Shown piece after piece: positions 44,751-53,053 of a stretch of 64,000 nt of DNA. The stretch is taken from contig JAWKWE010000004.1 of assembly GCA_041397645.1 (NCBI GenBank), forward strand, positions 2,666,001 to 2,730,000, given 5' to 3'. Every line of letters starts with the position of its first letter. The first letter of the stretch is position 1. The position numbers and the translations under genes are program-made. The DNA is from Hyphomicrobiaceae bacterium (GTDB lineage Bacteria > Pseudomonadota > Alphaproteobacteria > Rhizobiales > Hyphomicrobiaceae). The notes under the pieces were generated by a model. The model was given only the letters and a program-made list of their open reading frames with translations. It was not told the origin of the DNA and searched no databases.

Positions 44751-44776
44751 GCCCGCTTGGCTGAGAGTGACACCCC

Positions 44777-45243
44777 TCATCCTCGCCGCGCGGCTTCGAT
44801 TTTTGCGACGTCGATCTTCTTCATGTCCATCATCGCAGCAAACGCGCGTTTGGCTTCCTCGCCGCCGGCGGAGATCGCGTCGGTCAGCGCGCGCGGTGTG
44901 AGGAGATGCCCCACTTGTCCTTGCACCAGCCGCACGCACTCTCTTGGCCGCCGTTGCCGACGATGGCGTTCCAGTAGCGATCTGTCTCTTCCTGATCGTC
45001 GGTGGCGATCTGGAAGGAGAATGCTTCATTGTGCTTGAAGGCGGGGCCGCCGTTGATGCCGACGCAATCAACGCCCGCCACCGTGAACTCGACGACCAGC
45101 ACGTCGCCCGCTTTGCCGGAGGGGTAGTCGCCGGGTGCGCGACGGACGGCGCGTACCGCGCTGTTGGGAAAGGTCACGGCGTAGAACTGCGCGGCTTCCT
45201 CCGCATCCTTGTCGTACCAGAGGCAAATCGTGTTCTTGGCCAT
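44777..45243 (-). pseudogene. VOC-family (PhnB-like) protein gene with a frameshift
   Basis: The first 105 codons (MAKNTICLWYDKDAEEAAQF, GDVLVVEFTVAGVDCVGING, FKHNEAFSFQIATDD) match the PhnB/3-demethylubiquinone methyltransferase-like VOC family. Family members continue W-G-I-S-W-Q-x-T/V-P; here the frame breaks just after GIS near 44898-44902 and hits a stop at 44884. The rest is intact in another frame: TPRALTDAISAGGEEAKRAF, then AAMMDMKKIDVAKIEAA and a stop at 44777. A small deletion of about 8 bp (the codons for WQI) explains this. GAGAGG precedes the ATG. Confidence 0.8.
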
Positions 45244-45922
45244 AACGTTTCCTCTCTCTTTAAGCTGCGCCGGGCGACTTTCCTTTCGTTTGCGCCTTCC
45301 GACACGCCTCCGGCGCGCCGGCCGGAAGGCGCGACGCGACACGCGCACACGGCGGCCGGCTCCCCGGAGGGGAGTCGCCGTGTGCAATCAATAAAGCACG
45401 AAGCGGACGGGTTCCGCGGCGTGGGTCTTCGCAATAATCGTCTCGGAACCGGTCCGCTCCGTGACAGCCAAAGATCAGGGTTCCGGCAGGCCACTTAATG
45501 AAGCGGGATATTCCGCACACGGTTTTTCTCATGCCGTGCGGACCTGCTTTCCGCCTTGACCGCATCGCGCGCGTGAGGCGAGCGGGTCTGGCTGCCCCAT
45601 CCGAGCGCCGCGCGACGCCTCACGCGATGCCCTTGCCGGATGGGTAAAACCGATTATGCTGGGCACTGACGAATCCGGGGATAAGTTTTTAGATGCGCCG
45701 GGCGGCCGGCTCGACGAAGGAGAGTTGCCCGCGCCAGCTAAAGTGGGAAGCAGCGAGCGCGGTGCTCTGCGCCCGCCGGTCGGCTCGCGGAACGCGAGTC
45801 GCCGGGCGCAATTAAAAGAGAGGTCGGGGATAAATTTTTTGTGGGGGTTGGTCAGGGCCTGTTATCACGAAATAAAGTGCAAGTGATACTGAACATATTT
45901 TTTGTAGATCGGAGGTGATAGA
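45244..45922. other. Non-coding region dense in inverted repeats, left border of the SLATT-TIR cassette
   Basis: About 680 bp with no credible gene. It holds at least four palindromes: 45292-45332 (copy A of a repeat, listed separately), CACACGGCG/CGCCGTGTG with inner CTCCCC/GGGGAG (45346-45384), TCCGCACACGG/CCGTGCGGA (45512-45542), and GCATCGCG-cgc-GTGAGGCG against CGCCTCACGCGATGC (45562-45630). Two T-rich GGATAA(G/A)TTTTT stretches lie near 45680 and 45830. GC-rich sequence gives way to AT-rich sequence at about 45825, shortly before the cassette, so the cassette promoter probably lies in 45840-45905. Confidence 0.6.
45292..45332. repeat. REP-like palindrome, copy A
   Basis: Arms GCGCCTTCCG and CGGAAGGCGC enclose a core containing CCGGCGCGCCGG, itself a palindrome. 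The same element, in the same orientation and identical apart from one compensating base-pair swap in the arms, occurs at 47422-47462 on the other side of the SLATT-TIR cassette. A related piece lies in the uvrA 3' coding end near 48038-48056. Confidence 0.8.
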
Positions 45923-46789
45923 ATGAAGCACGAGGATTATCCTGCTTTATTTCTAGATGCGGATGCGGCTTCCAATTTATATCAGGCGAAATTTTTACAA
46001 CTCATTCGTGGGGAATATTTCGCGCTATTCCTGGCGGCTCTATTCTCCATGAATATTTTTGCAGGCGTTTTTTATTATGTCCTATACGCTGGTATTTTCT
46101 TTGTAGGTCTTCTCGTTCTTGTGAGTCGCGCACAGAGCAAGCCGGAACAATGGTGGTATCGCTGTCGCGCGCTTGCCGAGAGTGTAAAAACATTAACGTG
46201 GCGTTACATGATGCGGGCTGCCCCATTCAATGTCGATGATGCCACGGCAAAGCTGAGGTTGCGTGACGAATTGCACGAGATGTTTGTAGAGAATAAGGAG
46301 ACAGCCAAGCAGATTACAAATGATTGGTCTGGCAATAATCAAATTACCGCCGCGATGGTGGCTGTGCGCGCGATGAAGCGCGCCGATCGAATGAAATATT
46401 ATCTCGACAACCGCGTCGACGATCAAAGGAGTTGGTATAAACGCGAGTCAAAGATGAATCGTGACTCCGCGCGGTTCTGGGTTTGGATGAGCGGCATCGC
46501 CTACGTTCTAGCCGGGGGCATGGTCCTTTCTCGTATTGCTTGCCCCGAGTGGAAGTATTGGCCAATTGAGCCCCTGATAGTCGTAGCGGCCTCTATTGTG
46601 GGTTGGATGCAAATCAAGAAATTTAATGAACTTGCCGCCGCTTACACCGTGGCGGCTCACGAAATTGGATTAATTCGGCCAAAGGCTGATTCGGCGAATA
46701 ATGATGCTGATTTCTCAGAATTTGTGAATGACGCAGAGAAAGCGTTCTCGCGAGAGCATACTCTTTGGATTGCCAGACAGTCGGATTAG
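45923..46789 (+). CDS. Double-SLATT (DUF4231-like) membrane protein, predicted defence effector
   Basis: A 288-residue protein with two pairs of transmembrane helices (about 32-48 and 50-68; 184-202 and 213-230), each followed by an amphipathic helical region. The first repeat has WWYRCRALAESVKTLTWRYM, the second has FNELAAAYTVAAHEIGLI and SREHTLWIARQ; both are patterns of the SLATT superfamily (DUF4231-like, SLATT_3 plus SLATT_1 order). SLATT proteins were predicted by comparative genomics to be pore-forming effectors of nucleotide-signal conflict systems. GGAGGTGAT is a full Shine-Dalgarno match. Base composition is clearly more AT-rich than neighbours. It is 13 bp from the TIR gene, so they form an operon. 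Confidence 0.82.
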   Translation: MKHEDYPALFLDADAASNLYQAKFLQLIRGEYFALFLAALFSMNIFAGVFYYVLYAGIFFVGLLVLVSRAQSKPEQWWYRCRALAESVKTLTWRYMMRAAPFNVDDATAKLRLRDELHEMFVENKETAKQITNDWSGNNQITAAMVAVRAMKRADRMKYYLDNRVDDQRSWYKRESKMNRDSARFWVWMSGIAYVLAGGMVLSRIACPEWKYWPIEPLIVVAASIVGWMQIKKFNELAAAYTVAAHEIGLIRPKADSANNDADFSEFVNDAEKAFSREHTLWIARQSD

Positions 46790-46802
46790 GGAGATTGAAT
46801 TG

Positions 46803-47300
46803 ATGGATACTGCATATGTGATCTTTGACGGTGAAAATGATAAATGGGCATACGCCTACATAAACGGCTGGAAAGCCAATAAAAATATTGATTTTGATTA
46901 TCAGAATGCGCATGATCTTGATACTATGACGGGTCGCGCACAAGATGAGCAGTACGTTAAGTCGAAGTTGCGTGAGCGCATGAAAAATTCTACCGCCGTT
47001 ATCGTTTTGGTCGGCGAGAAAACGAAGAATCTCTACAAATATGTGCGGTGGGAATTAGAGCTTGCACTTGACCTCGGACTCCCAATTATCGCAGCCAATC
47101 TAAACAAAACGAATGGACAGGATAAGGATTTATGTCCTGCAATCATTCGTGACAAGGCTTGTGTGGTGCATATTCCCTATAAGCTGGATGCTCTTAAGCA
47201 CGCAATGAGCAACTTTCCAAGATTCTATCGCCGATTGAGCCTGGCAGAGAAGCAGGCAAAAAGCGCTTATTCTTACAGGATGTACGATCAGACGAGTTGA
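46803..47300 (+). CDS. TIR-domain protein of the ThsB/DUF1863 type
   Basis: A 165-residue cytoplasmic protein that is essentially one TIR-like domain: strand 1 AYVIFDGENDKWAYAYINGW, a DEQYVKSKLRERMKNSTAVI helix-strand unit, VLVGEKT, then KYVRWELELALDLGLPIIAA, where Glu84 after Trp83 fits the catalytic Glu of TIR NADase or cyclase folds. This layout is that of ThsB, the TIR component of Thoeris anti-phage defence (PF08937). AGGGAG is 8 bp before the ATG at 46803; an in-frame ATG at 46728 would overlap the SLATT gene. Co-occurrence with a SLATT gene suggests it makes a nucleotide signal that gates the membrane protein; this is inference. Confidence 0.8.
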   Translation: MDTAYVIFDGENDKWAYAYINGWKANKNIDFDYQNAHDLDTMTGRAQDEQYVKSKLRERMKNSTAVIVLVGEKTKNLYKYVRWELELALDLGLPIIAANLNKTNGQDKDLCPAIIRDKACVVHIPYKLDALKHAMSNFPRFYRRLSLAEKQAKSAYSYRMYDQTS

Positions 47301-47421
47301 TAGGAAGACGACGGGTCACGGGCATTTGCTCCGCGACACCCGCTTGCCACCACGTTTAGCCGCGCCTGCGCCGGGGGGTTGCTCCGCCGCCTGCTTTCCC
47401 ACCACTTTCGCGCTTTTGTTT

Positions 47422-47462
47422 GCGGCTTCCGACACGCCTCCGGCGCGCCGGCCGGAAGCCGC
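47422..47462. repeat. REP-like palindrome, copy B
   Basis: Arms GCGGCTTCCG and CGGAAGCCGC around the same core as copy A at 45292-45332, in direct orientation. The only arm difference from copy A (C to G) is matched by the complementary change in the other arm (G to C), which keeps the stem paired. It separates the TIR gene from the convergent cupin gene. Confidence 0.8.
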
Positions 47463-47465
47463 GCT

Positions 47466-47942
47466 TCAATACCCGCTTCCATCCTTCCGCGTGAACTGCC
47501 ACTTGCCGTCTGGGTCGAGTGAGGCTTTGAGGTCGTCGTTGGGGTAGCTGCCCTCGTCGCCGGGCGTGCGGTCGCCGATCTCTAGATAGACGACGTCACG
47601 CGCCGTCCGGTTGACGAGATGATGGGCGATGCCTGCTGCTGGGAAGCCCGCGCACATCCCGGGTCCCATTTCGATCTCGCCGGTGTCGGTGACGAGCGTC
47701 GGCGTGCCTTCGAGAATATAGACGAACTCGTCCTGCTTGCTGTGGCGATGCAGCAGTGCGGACTCGCCGCCCGGCACAAGTCGCGTCAGGTTCACGCCGA
47801 AGTTCTTCAGTCCGAAGATGTCGCCGAGCGGGCGCTTCTCGCGCTTGCCCATGCGGCTGAAGAAGGGCTCGGGATAGTTCGACGGTTTGGTGCGAAGGGG
47901 CGCGTCCTCGGCTTTGATCGCAAGTGGCGGTGTGTCGGGCAT
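47466..47942 (-). CDS. Cupin-domain protein
   Basis: A 158-residue protein with a single cupin barrel: motif 1 LLHRHSKQDEFVYILEG (two His and Glu for metal), and motif 2 CAGFPAAGIAHHLVNRT. The N-terminal 40 residues are rich in Pro and charged residues, and the end is short and polar. It begins 2 bp after the uvrA stop, so it is likely translated from the uvrA transcript. Activity unknown; small cupins of this form are often sugar isomerase- or oxalate-like. Confidence 0.85.
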   Translation of the reverse strand: MPDTPPLAIKAEDAPLRTKPSNYPEPFFSRMGKREKRPLGDIFGLKNFGVNLTRLVPGGESALLHRHSKQDEFVYILEGTPTLVTDTGEIEMGPGMCAGFPAAGIAHHLVNRTARDVVYLEIGDRTPGDEGSYPNDDLKASLDPDGKWQFTRKDGSGY

Positions 47943-47944
47943 TG

Positions 47945-50900
47945 CTACTCCGCAGCCTGCTTTTTGTTCCTCTTCGCTGCGGCGGGCGACTCTGCGTCTT
48001 TGTTGCGCTTCGGATGCCCACTCGCATCCGCGCTGTCGAGCCGGCCGGAAGGCGCTGAGACGGGGCGGCGTGCGAGAAGATCGCGCAGGTATTTGCCGGT
48101 GTAGCTTTCCTTGACCTTGGCGACATCCTCGGGCGTGCCCTCGGCGACGATCTTACCGCCGCCATCGCCGCCTTCCGGCCCCAGATCGATGATCCAGTCG
48201 GCGGTCTTGATGACTTCCAGGTTGTGCTCGATGACGACGACGGTGTTGCCCGCGTCTGCGAGCTCGTGCAGCACTTCAAGCAGCTTCGCAACATCGTGGA
48301 AATGCAGGCCGGTGGTCGGCTCGTCCAAGATGTAGAGCGTGCGCCCGGTGGCGCGGCGTGACAACTCCTTCGACAGCTTGATGCGTTGCGCCTCGCCGCC
48401 CGACAGCGTTGTCGCCTGCTGGCCGATGTGGATGTAGCCGAGCCCCACGCGCGCCAGCGTCTCCAGCTTGTCGCGGATGGAGGGCACCGCCTTGAAGAAC
48501 TCCGCGCCTTCCTCAACCGTCATGTCGAGCACGTCGGCGATGGATTTTTCCTTGAAGGTGACGGCCAGCGTCTCGCGATTGTAGCGCTTGCCTTTGCATT
48601 CCTCGCAGGTGACGTAGACGTCGGGCAGGAAGTGCATCTCGATCTTGATGACGCCATCGCCCTGGCAGGCTTCGCAGCGCCCGCCTTTGACATTGAAGGA
48701 GAAGCGGCCCGGCTCATAGCCGCGGGTCTTGGCTTCGGGCAGGCCTGCAAACCATTCGCGGATCGGCGTGAAGGCGCCGGTGTAGGTCGCCGGGTTCGAG
48801 CGCGGCGTGCGGCCGATCGGGCTTTGGTCGATGTCGATCACCTTGTCGAAGTTCTCGATGCCGGTGATGCGATCGTGTTCGCCGGGGTGCTCCTTGGCGT
48901 TGGTGAGCTTGCGCGCCACCGCGTTGAAGATGGTGTCGATCAGCAGCGAGGACTTGCCGCCGCCGGATACGCCCGTGATGCAGGTGAACAGCCCGACCGG
49001 AATGGAAGCGGTGACGTTCTGCAGGTTGTTGGAGCGTGCGCCGGTTACGGTCAATTGCCGTTCCGGATCCGGCGGGCGGCGATTGCGCGGAACCGCGACC
49101 TGGCGGCGGCCCGCGAGATAATCGCCCGTGAGGCTCTTGGGATCGGCGATGATGTCGGCGGGCGTGCCTTGGCTCACCACCTCGCCGCCGTGAATGCCGG
49201 CGCCCGGTCCGATGTCGACGACGTGGTCGGCCGCGAGGATCGCGTCTTCATCGTGCTCGACGACGATCACCGTGTTGCCGATGTCGCGCAGATGCTTGAG
49301 CGTTTCGAGCAAGCGGTCGTTGTCGCGCTGGTGCAGGCCGATGGAGGGCTCGTCGAGCACGTACAGCACGCCGGTCAGGCCGGAGCCGATTTGCGAGGCA
49401 AGACGGATGCGCTGGGATTCACCGCCCGACAGCGTGCCCGAGGAGCGCGACAGCGTCAGATATTCCAGGCCGACGTCATTCAAGAACTTCAGCCGGTCGC
49501 GGATCTCCTTGAGAATGCGCGTGGCAATCTCGGTCTGCTGTTTGGTGAAGGTCTTGGGGATGTCCTGGAACCAGAGGTTCGCCGCCTTGATGGACAGATC
49601 GCACACCTCGCCGATGTGCTTGTTGCCGATCTTGACCGCCAGCGCCTGAGGCTTGAGGCGATAGCCGCCGCACGCATCGCACGGATGGGCAGCCTGGAAG
49701 CGCGACAGCTCTTCGCGCACCCAGTCGCTGTCGGTCTCGCGCCAGCGGCGCTCGATATTGCCGATGACGCCTTCAAACGGCTTTACGGTCTTGTAGTTGC
49801 GCGTGCCGTCCCAGTAGGTGAACTCGACGTCTTCCTCGCCCGATCCGAACAGGATGGCGAGCTGCACGTGCTTGGGCAGACGCTCCCACGGCGTCTTCAT
49901 CGATACCTTGTAGAACTTGGCGAGGCTTTCCAGCGTCTGTTCGTAATAGGGCGAGGTGACGCCGGTCTTCGCCCATGGGTAGATAGCGCCCTCCGCCAGC
50001 GACAGCTCGGGCTGGGGCACGACAAGATCGGGCTCGAAGCGCAGTTCGGTGCCAAGGCCATCGCAGGTAGGGCAGGCGCCTGCGGGCGCGTTGAACGAGA
50101 ACAGCCGCGGCTCGATCTCATCGATGGTGAAGCCGGACACCGGGCAGGCAAAGCGGGCTGAGAATACGATCCGCTCGTGGGTGTCGTTCTTCGATTTGTT
50201 GGCGCCCTGGGTGTCCGCCTTCGACAGCGGCTTATCGACGAACTCGGCAATCGCGAGACCGTCGGACAGCTTCAGGGCCTGTTCGAAGGAATCCGCCAGC
50301 CGAGTGCCAAGATCCTTCTTGACCACGATACGGTCGACCACCACGTCGATGTCGTGCTTGAACTTCTTGTCGAGCTTGGGCGCGTCGCCGATTTCATAGA
50401 CCGTGCCGTTGACCTTGACGCGCTGGTAGCCCTTTTTCTGCCACTCGGCGATTTCCTTTTTGTATTCGCCTTTGCGGCCGCGCACGACGGGCGCGAGGAT
50501 GAGCAGGCGTGTTCCTTCCGGCAAAGCCAGGACGCGATCGACCATCTGGCTGACGGTCTGGCTTTCGATGGGAAGGCCGGTCGCGGGCGAGTAGGGCACG
50601 CCGACGCGCGCAAACAGCAGGCGCAGGTAGTCGTAGATCTCCGTCACCGTGCCGACGGTGGAGCGCGGGTTTTTGCTCGTCGTCTTCTGCTCGATGGAGA
50701 TAGCGGGCGATAGCCCGTCGATGTGATCGACGTCGGGCTTTTGCATCATTTCGAGGAACTGGCGCGCGTAGGCACTCAAGCTTTCGACATAGCGGCGCTG
50801 GCCCTCGGCATAAATCGTATCGAAGGCGAGCGAGGATTTTCCCGAGCCCGAAAGCCCCGTGAACACGACGAGGGCGTCGCGCGGGATTTCGAGGTTGACA

Positions 50901-50998
50901 TTCTTCAGGTTGTGCTCGCGCGCGCCCCGGACGTGGATGGTCTTCATCAGGTCCGAAGCTGGGTGCGTGGAGGTCTTGCGGGGTGCCGGTTTTTTCAT
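47945..50998 (-). CDS. uvrA: Excinuclease ABC subunit UvrA
   Basis: Damage-recognition ATPase of nucleotide excision repair. The 1017-residue protein has two ABC ATPase units (FTGLSGSGKSSLAFDTI and ITGVSGGGKSSLLIDTI Walker A; two LSGGE signature motifs), zinc sites (CPTCDGLG, CDACGGYRLKP, CEACQGDG with CEECKGKRYN), and the usual long insert. The tail beyond TGKYLRDLLARR is about 40 residues of Ala/Lys/Arg-rich sequence, and its DNA overlaps a piece like the flanking palindromic repeats. The ATG at 50998 is chosen; MKTIHVRGAREHN at 50947 is an alternative. The frame is open upstream to 51133 without protein features. Confidence 0.95.
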   Translation of the reverse strand: MKKPAPRKTSTHPASDLMKTIHVRGAREHNLKNVNLEIPRDALVVFTGLSGSGKSSLAFDTIYAEGQRRYVESLSAYARQFLEMMQKPDVDHIDGLSPAISIEQKTTSKNPRSTVGTVTEIYDYLRLLFARVGVPYSPATGLPIESQTVSQMVDRVLALPEGTRLLILAPVVRGRKGEYKKEIAEWQKKGYQRVKVNGTVYEIGDAPKLDKKFKHDIDVVVDRIVVKKDLGTRLADSFEQALKLSDGLAIAEFVDKPLSKADTQGANKSKNDTHERIVFSARFACPVSGFTIDEIEPRLFSFNAPAGACPTCDGLGTELRFEPDLVVPQPELSLAEGAIYPWAKTGVTSPYYEQTLESLAKFYKVSMKTPWERLPKHVQLAILFGSGEEDVEFTYWDGTRNYKTVKPFEGVIGNIERRWRETDSDWVREELSRFQAAHPCDACGGYRLKPQALAVKIGNKHIGEVCDLSIKAANLWFQDIPKTFTKQQTEIATRILKEIRDRLKFLNDVGLEYLTLSRSSGTLSGGESQRIRLASQIGSGLTGVLYVLDEPSIGLHQRDNDRLLETLKHLRDIGNTVIVVEHDEDAILAADHVVDIGPGAGIHGGEVVSQGTPADIIADPKSLTGDYLAGRRQVAVPRNRRPPDPERQLTVTGARSNNLQNVTASIPVGLFTCITGVSGGGKSSLLIDTIFNAVARKLTNAKEHPGEHDRITGIENFDKVIDIDQSPIGRTPRSNPATYTGAFTPIREWFAGLPEAKTRGYEPGRFSFNVKGGRCEACQGDGVIKIEMHFLPDVYVTCEECKGKRYNRETLAVTFKEKSIADVLDMTVEEGAEFFKAVPSIRDKLETLARVGLGYIHIGQQATTLSGGEAQRIKLSKELSRRATGRTLYILDEPTTGLHFHDVAKLLEVLHELADAGNTVVVIEHNLEVIKTADWIIDLGPEGGDGGGKIVAEGTPEDVAKVKESYTGKYLRDLLARRPVSAPSGRLDSADASGHPKRNKDAESPAAAKRNKKQAAE

Positions 50999-51208
50999 AA
51001 CGAAAGGATTTAGCGGAGGGGCGAACGGCGGGCAACGCGCCGTGCCTGTCAGACAGGTGGAGGAGGGGGGCGGCACGCTGCCACGGCCCGAGAAAACGGA
51101 GGAAAAATCCGTGCTGGATAAAATTTTAGGCACCGCGTTTACGGGTCCTTATTGGCCCCCGCTCAATCTCGACAAGGCGCAGCAACCCAGCACACCCCGG
51201 AAACTCCA

Positions 51209-52897
51209 ATGGCGATTACCCCCGTGACCAGCGCACAGGTTCTGCAAACCTATGCGGACGGCACCGCCCTGTCGGCTTTAGGGTTTGATAACGCGCGTAT
51301 TGCTCGGCTTGAGAATGGGCGGATGGCCATCTCCTGGGGTACGGTTGAGAACGGATCGACCGAGGTCCTCAATATTGCGACCCTCGATCCCGGCGGCAGC
51401 TCGATTTCGGGAATTTCGCAAGCTGCCAGCGTGTCAAGCGACAGCTATCTGGAGCAGCCGAAATTTGCCGCCATGACCAATGGCGGGTTCCTGGCCGTTT
51501 GGAACCGCGACCGGGATAACGTGACCTCCCCGACCAGCGGGGACAACTTTGCCCGGGCTTTCTCGAACAACGGAGCCGCCTCGGCGGCGAGCTACAATTT
51601 GTCGACGGCTGCTGCGGGCGGCGAACAGACACCATCGGTCGTGCGTCTTGGTAACGGCAACTTCCTGACCTTGTGGTCCGACACGTTATCGACGTCCGGC
51701 TTGAGTACCTCCACCGATATTGTGGGCCGCATTGTCAGTGCCACCGGAGCGCCCAAGGGAGGCGAATTCATCGTCAATTCGGAGCGGACAGGATTGCAGT
51801 TCGGCACCGATGCGGCGGCACTGGGAGACGGCCGCGCGGTAGCCATCTGGGCCACCGGGACCGCATCACTTTCAGGTATCAAGATGACCGGCCTGAAAGG
51901 GCGCTTCCTGAATTCTTCCGGCGCGGCGTCTGGCGTTGAATTTGCCATCGACACCATCGCCGCCGGCCGCACCTATGAAACAAAGACGCTCGACGTACTC
52001 GCCCTTGGCAACGGCGGCTTCGTCGCGCTCTGGGAAGAAGACAGTGGTTCCAGCGAAGAAATCCATTTCCAGCGCTTCACTGCCACCGGGGCAAAAGCGG
52101 GCGCGGAAACGATCGTCGAAACAGTGACGGGGACACGCCATATCCTGCACTTCTTCACGACGGAGCTTGCCCATGGTGGGTTTGCTGTGGGTTGGCGCCA
52201 GACGGGCGGCGGTTTGCCGGAGAAGAATCTCATTCGCCAGTTTGGCATGACGGGTGCTGAGATCGGCAGCGAAGCATCGCTCGATACGCTCGGCGGTGCG
52301 CAGGGGCTCAATCGGCCCTACGACATGGAATTGATGTCGAATGGACGGGTGATGACCTTCGGCTTCCACGGCAACAATGCGGTCGCCACGCAGATCTTTG
52401 ATTTCGGCTCCAAGACAATTTCGGGCGGTGGCGCGAACGACAAGCTGTTCGGCCACAACGGCGTAAACGATGTTATGGTCGGAAACGGTGGCGCCGACAC
52501 TCTTTTCGGACTTTCGGGCAACGATATCTTGAACGGTGGTGGCGGCAATGACGTCCTGAACGGCGGCGCCGGTTGGGACACATTTGTTTTCAGCGCCGCA
52601 CTCAATGCGTCGACAAATCGCGACACGATCCAGAGCTATTCGACGGCGCAAGACTCGATCAAATTGGAAAACGCCGTTTTCACCGCTCTTGGTTCGACAA
52701 CCGGGCCGCTCTCCGCCAATATGTTTTATGCTTCGGCCTCCGGCCGGGCGCATGACGCCGATGATCGCATCCTCTACAACACCAGTACCGGTGTTTTGAG
52801 CTATGACCGGGATGGCTCCGGTGCCGCCGCTGCGGTTGCGTTTGCCGTGCTGAGCAACAAGCCGGCGATGGCGGCATCAGAATTTCTCATCATTTAG
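51209..52897 (+). CDS. RTX-repeat secreted protein
   Basis: A 562-residue protein without a signal peptide. The first 420 residues are beta-rich repeats with Gly, Thr and Asn (for example NGRMAISWGTVENGSTEVLN, NGGFLAVWNRDRDN, NGNFLTLWSDTL, NGGFVALWEEDS), a pattern of about 50-residue propeller-like blades. Then come calcium-binding RTX nonapeptides (GGGANDKLFGHNG, GGADTLFGLSG, GGGGNDVLNGGAGWDTFVF) and a C-terminal hydrophobic end (MAASEFLII) that serves as type I secretion signal. GGAA precedes the ATG at 51209. A type I transporter is not in the window. Confidence 0.82.
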   Translation: MAITPVTSAQVLQTYADGTALSALGFDNARIARLENGRMAISWGTVENGSTEVLNIATLDPGGSSISGISQAASVSSDSYLEQPKFAAMTNGGFLAVWNRDRDNVTSPTSGDNFARAFSNNGAASAASYNLSTAAAGGEQTPSVVRLGNGNFLTLWSDTLSTSGLSTSTDIVGRIVSATGAPKGGEFIVNSERTGLQFGTDAAALGDGRAVAIWATGTASLSGIKMTGLKGRFLNSSGAASGVEFAIDTIAAGRTYETKTLDVLALGNGGFVALWEEDSGSSEEIHFQRFTATGAKAGAETIVETVTGTRHILHFFTTELAHGGFAVGWRQTGGGLPEKNLIRQFGMTGAEIGSEASLDTLGGAQGLNRPYDMELMSNGRVMTFGFHGNNAVATQIFDFGSKTISGGGANDKLFGHNGVNDVMVGNGGADTLFGLSGNDILNGGGGNDVLNGGAGWDTFVFSAALNASTNRDTIQSYSTAQDSIKLENAVFTALGSTTGPLSANMFYASASGRAHDADDRILYNTSTGVLSYDRDGSGAAAAVAFAVLSNKPAMAASEFLII

Positions 52898-52983
52898 CGT
52901 TTTTGCCCGCTCCTGGCAGATGCTGCGTTGCAACCGTGTAAGACTGTTGGTGGCTGGCGCGCAACCGTGGGTTCCCGTAGCAT

Positions 52984-53001
52984 CACCTGAAATATCAGGT
53001 G
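52984..53001. promoter_or_regulatory. Candidate operator upstream of the pxp operon
   Basis: Inverted repeat CACCTGA-AATA-TCAGGTG, 52 bp before the pxpA start, in the 156-bp gap after the RTX gene. Could be a repressor site or short hairpin; no T-run follows, so it is not a terminator. No adjacent regulator gene is present to match it. Confidence 0.35.
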
Positions 53002-53053
53002 TGAAGGGCTTGCCGCACTCTTTCCACGGATAAGACAGCGGCTGAGAGGACGT

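Noticed and set aside
45656..45886. 76-codon frame in the palindrome-rich gap
   Set aside because: It runs through repeat sequence and has no start signal or protein-like pattern.
48386..50161. 591-codon open frame on the plus strand
   Set aside because: It mirrors uvrA on the other strand; composition is Arg/Asp/Ala-rich without any domain, while the minus strand holds all UvrA motifs.
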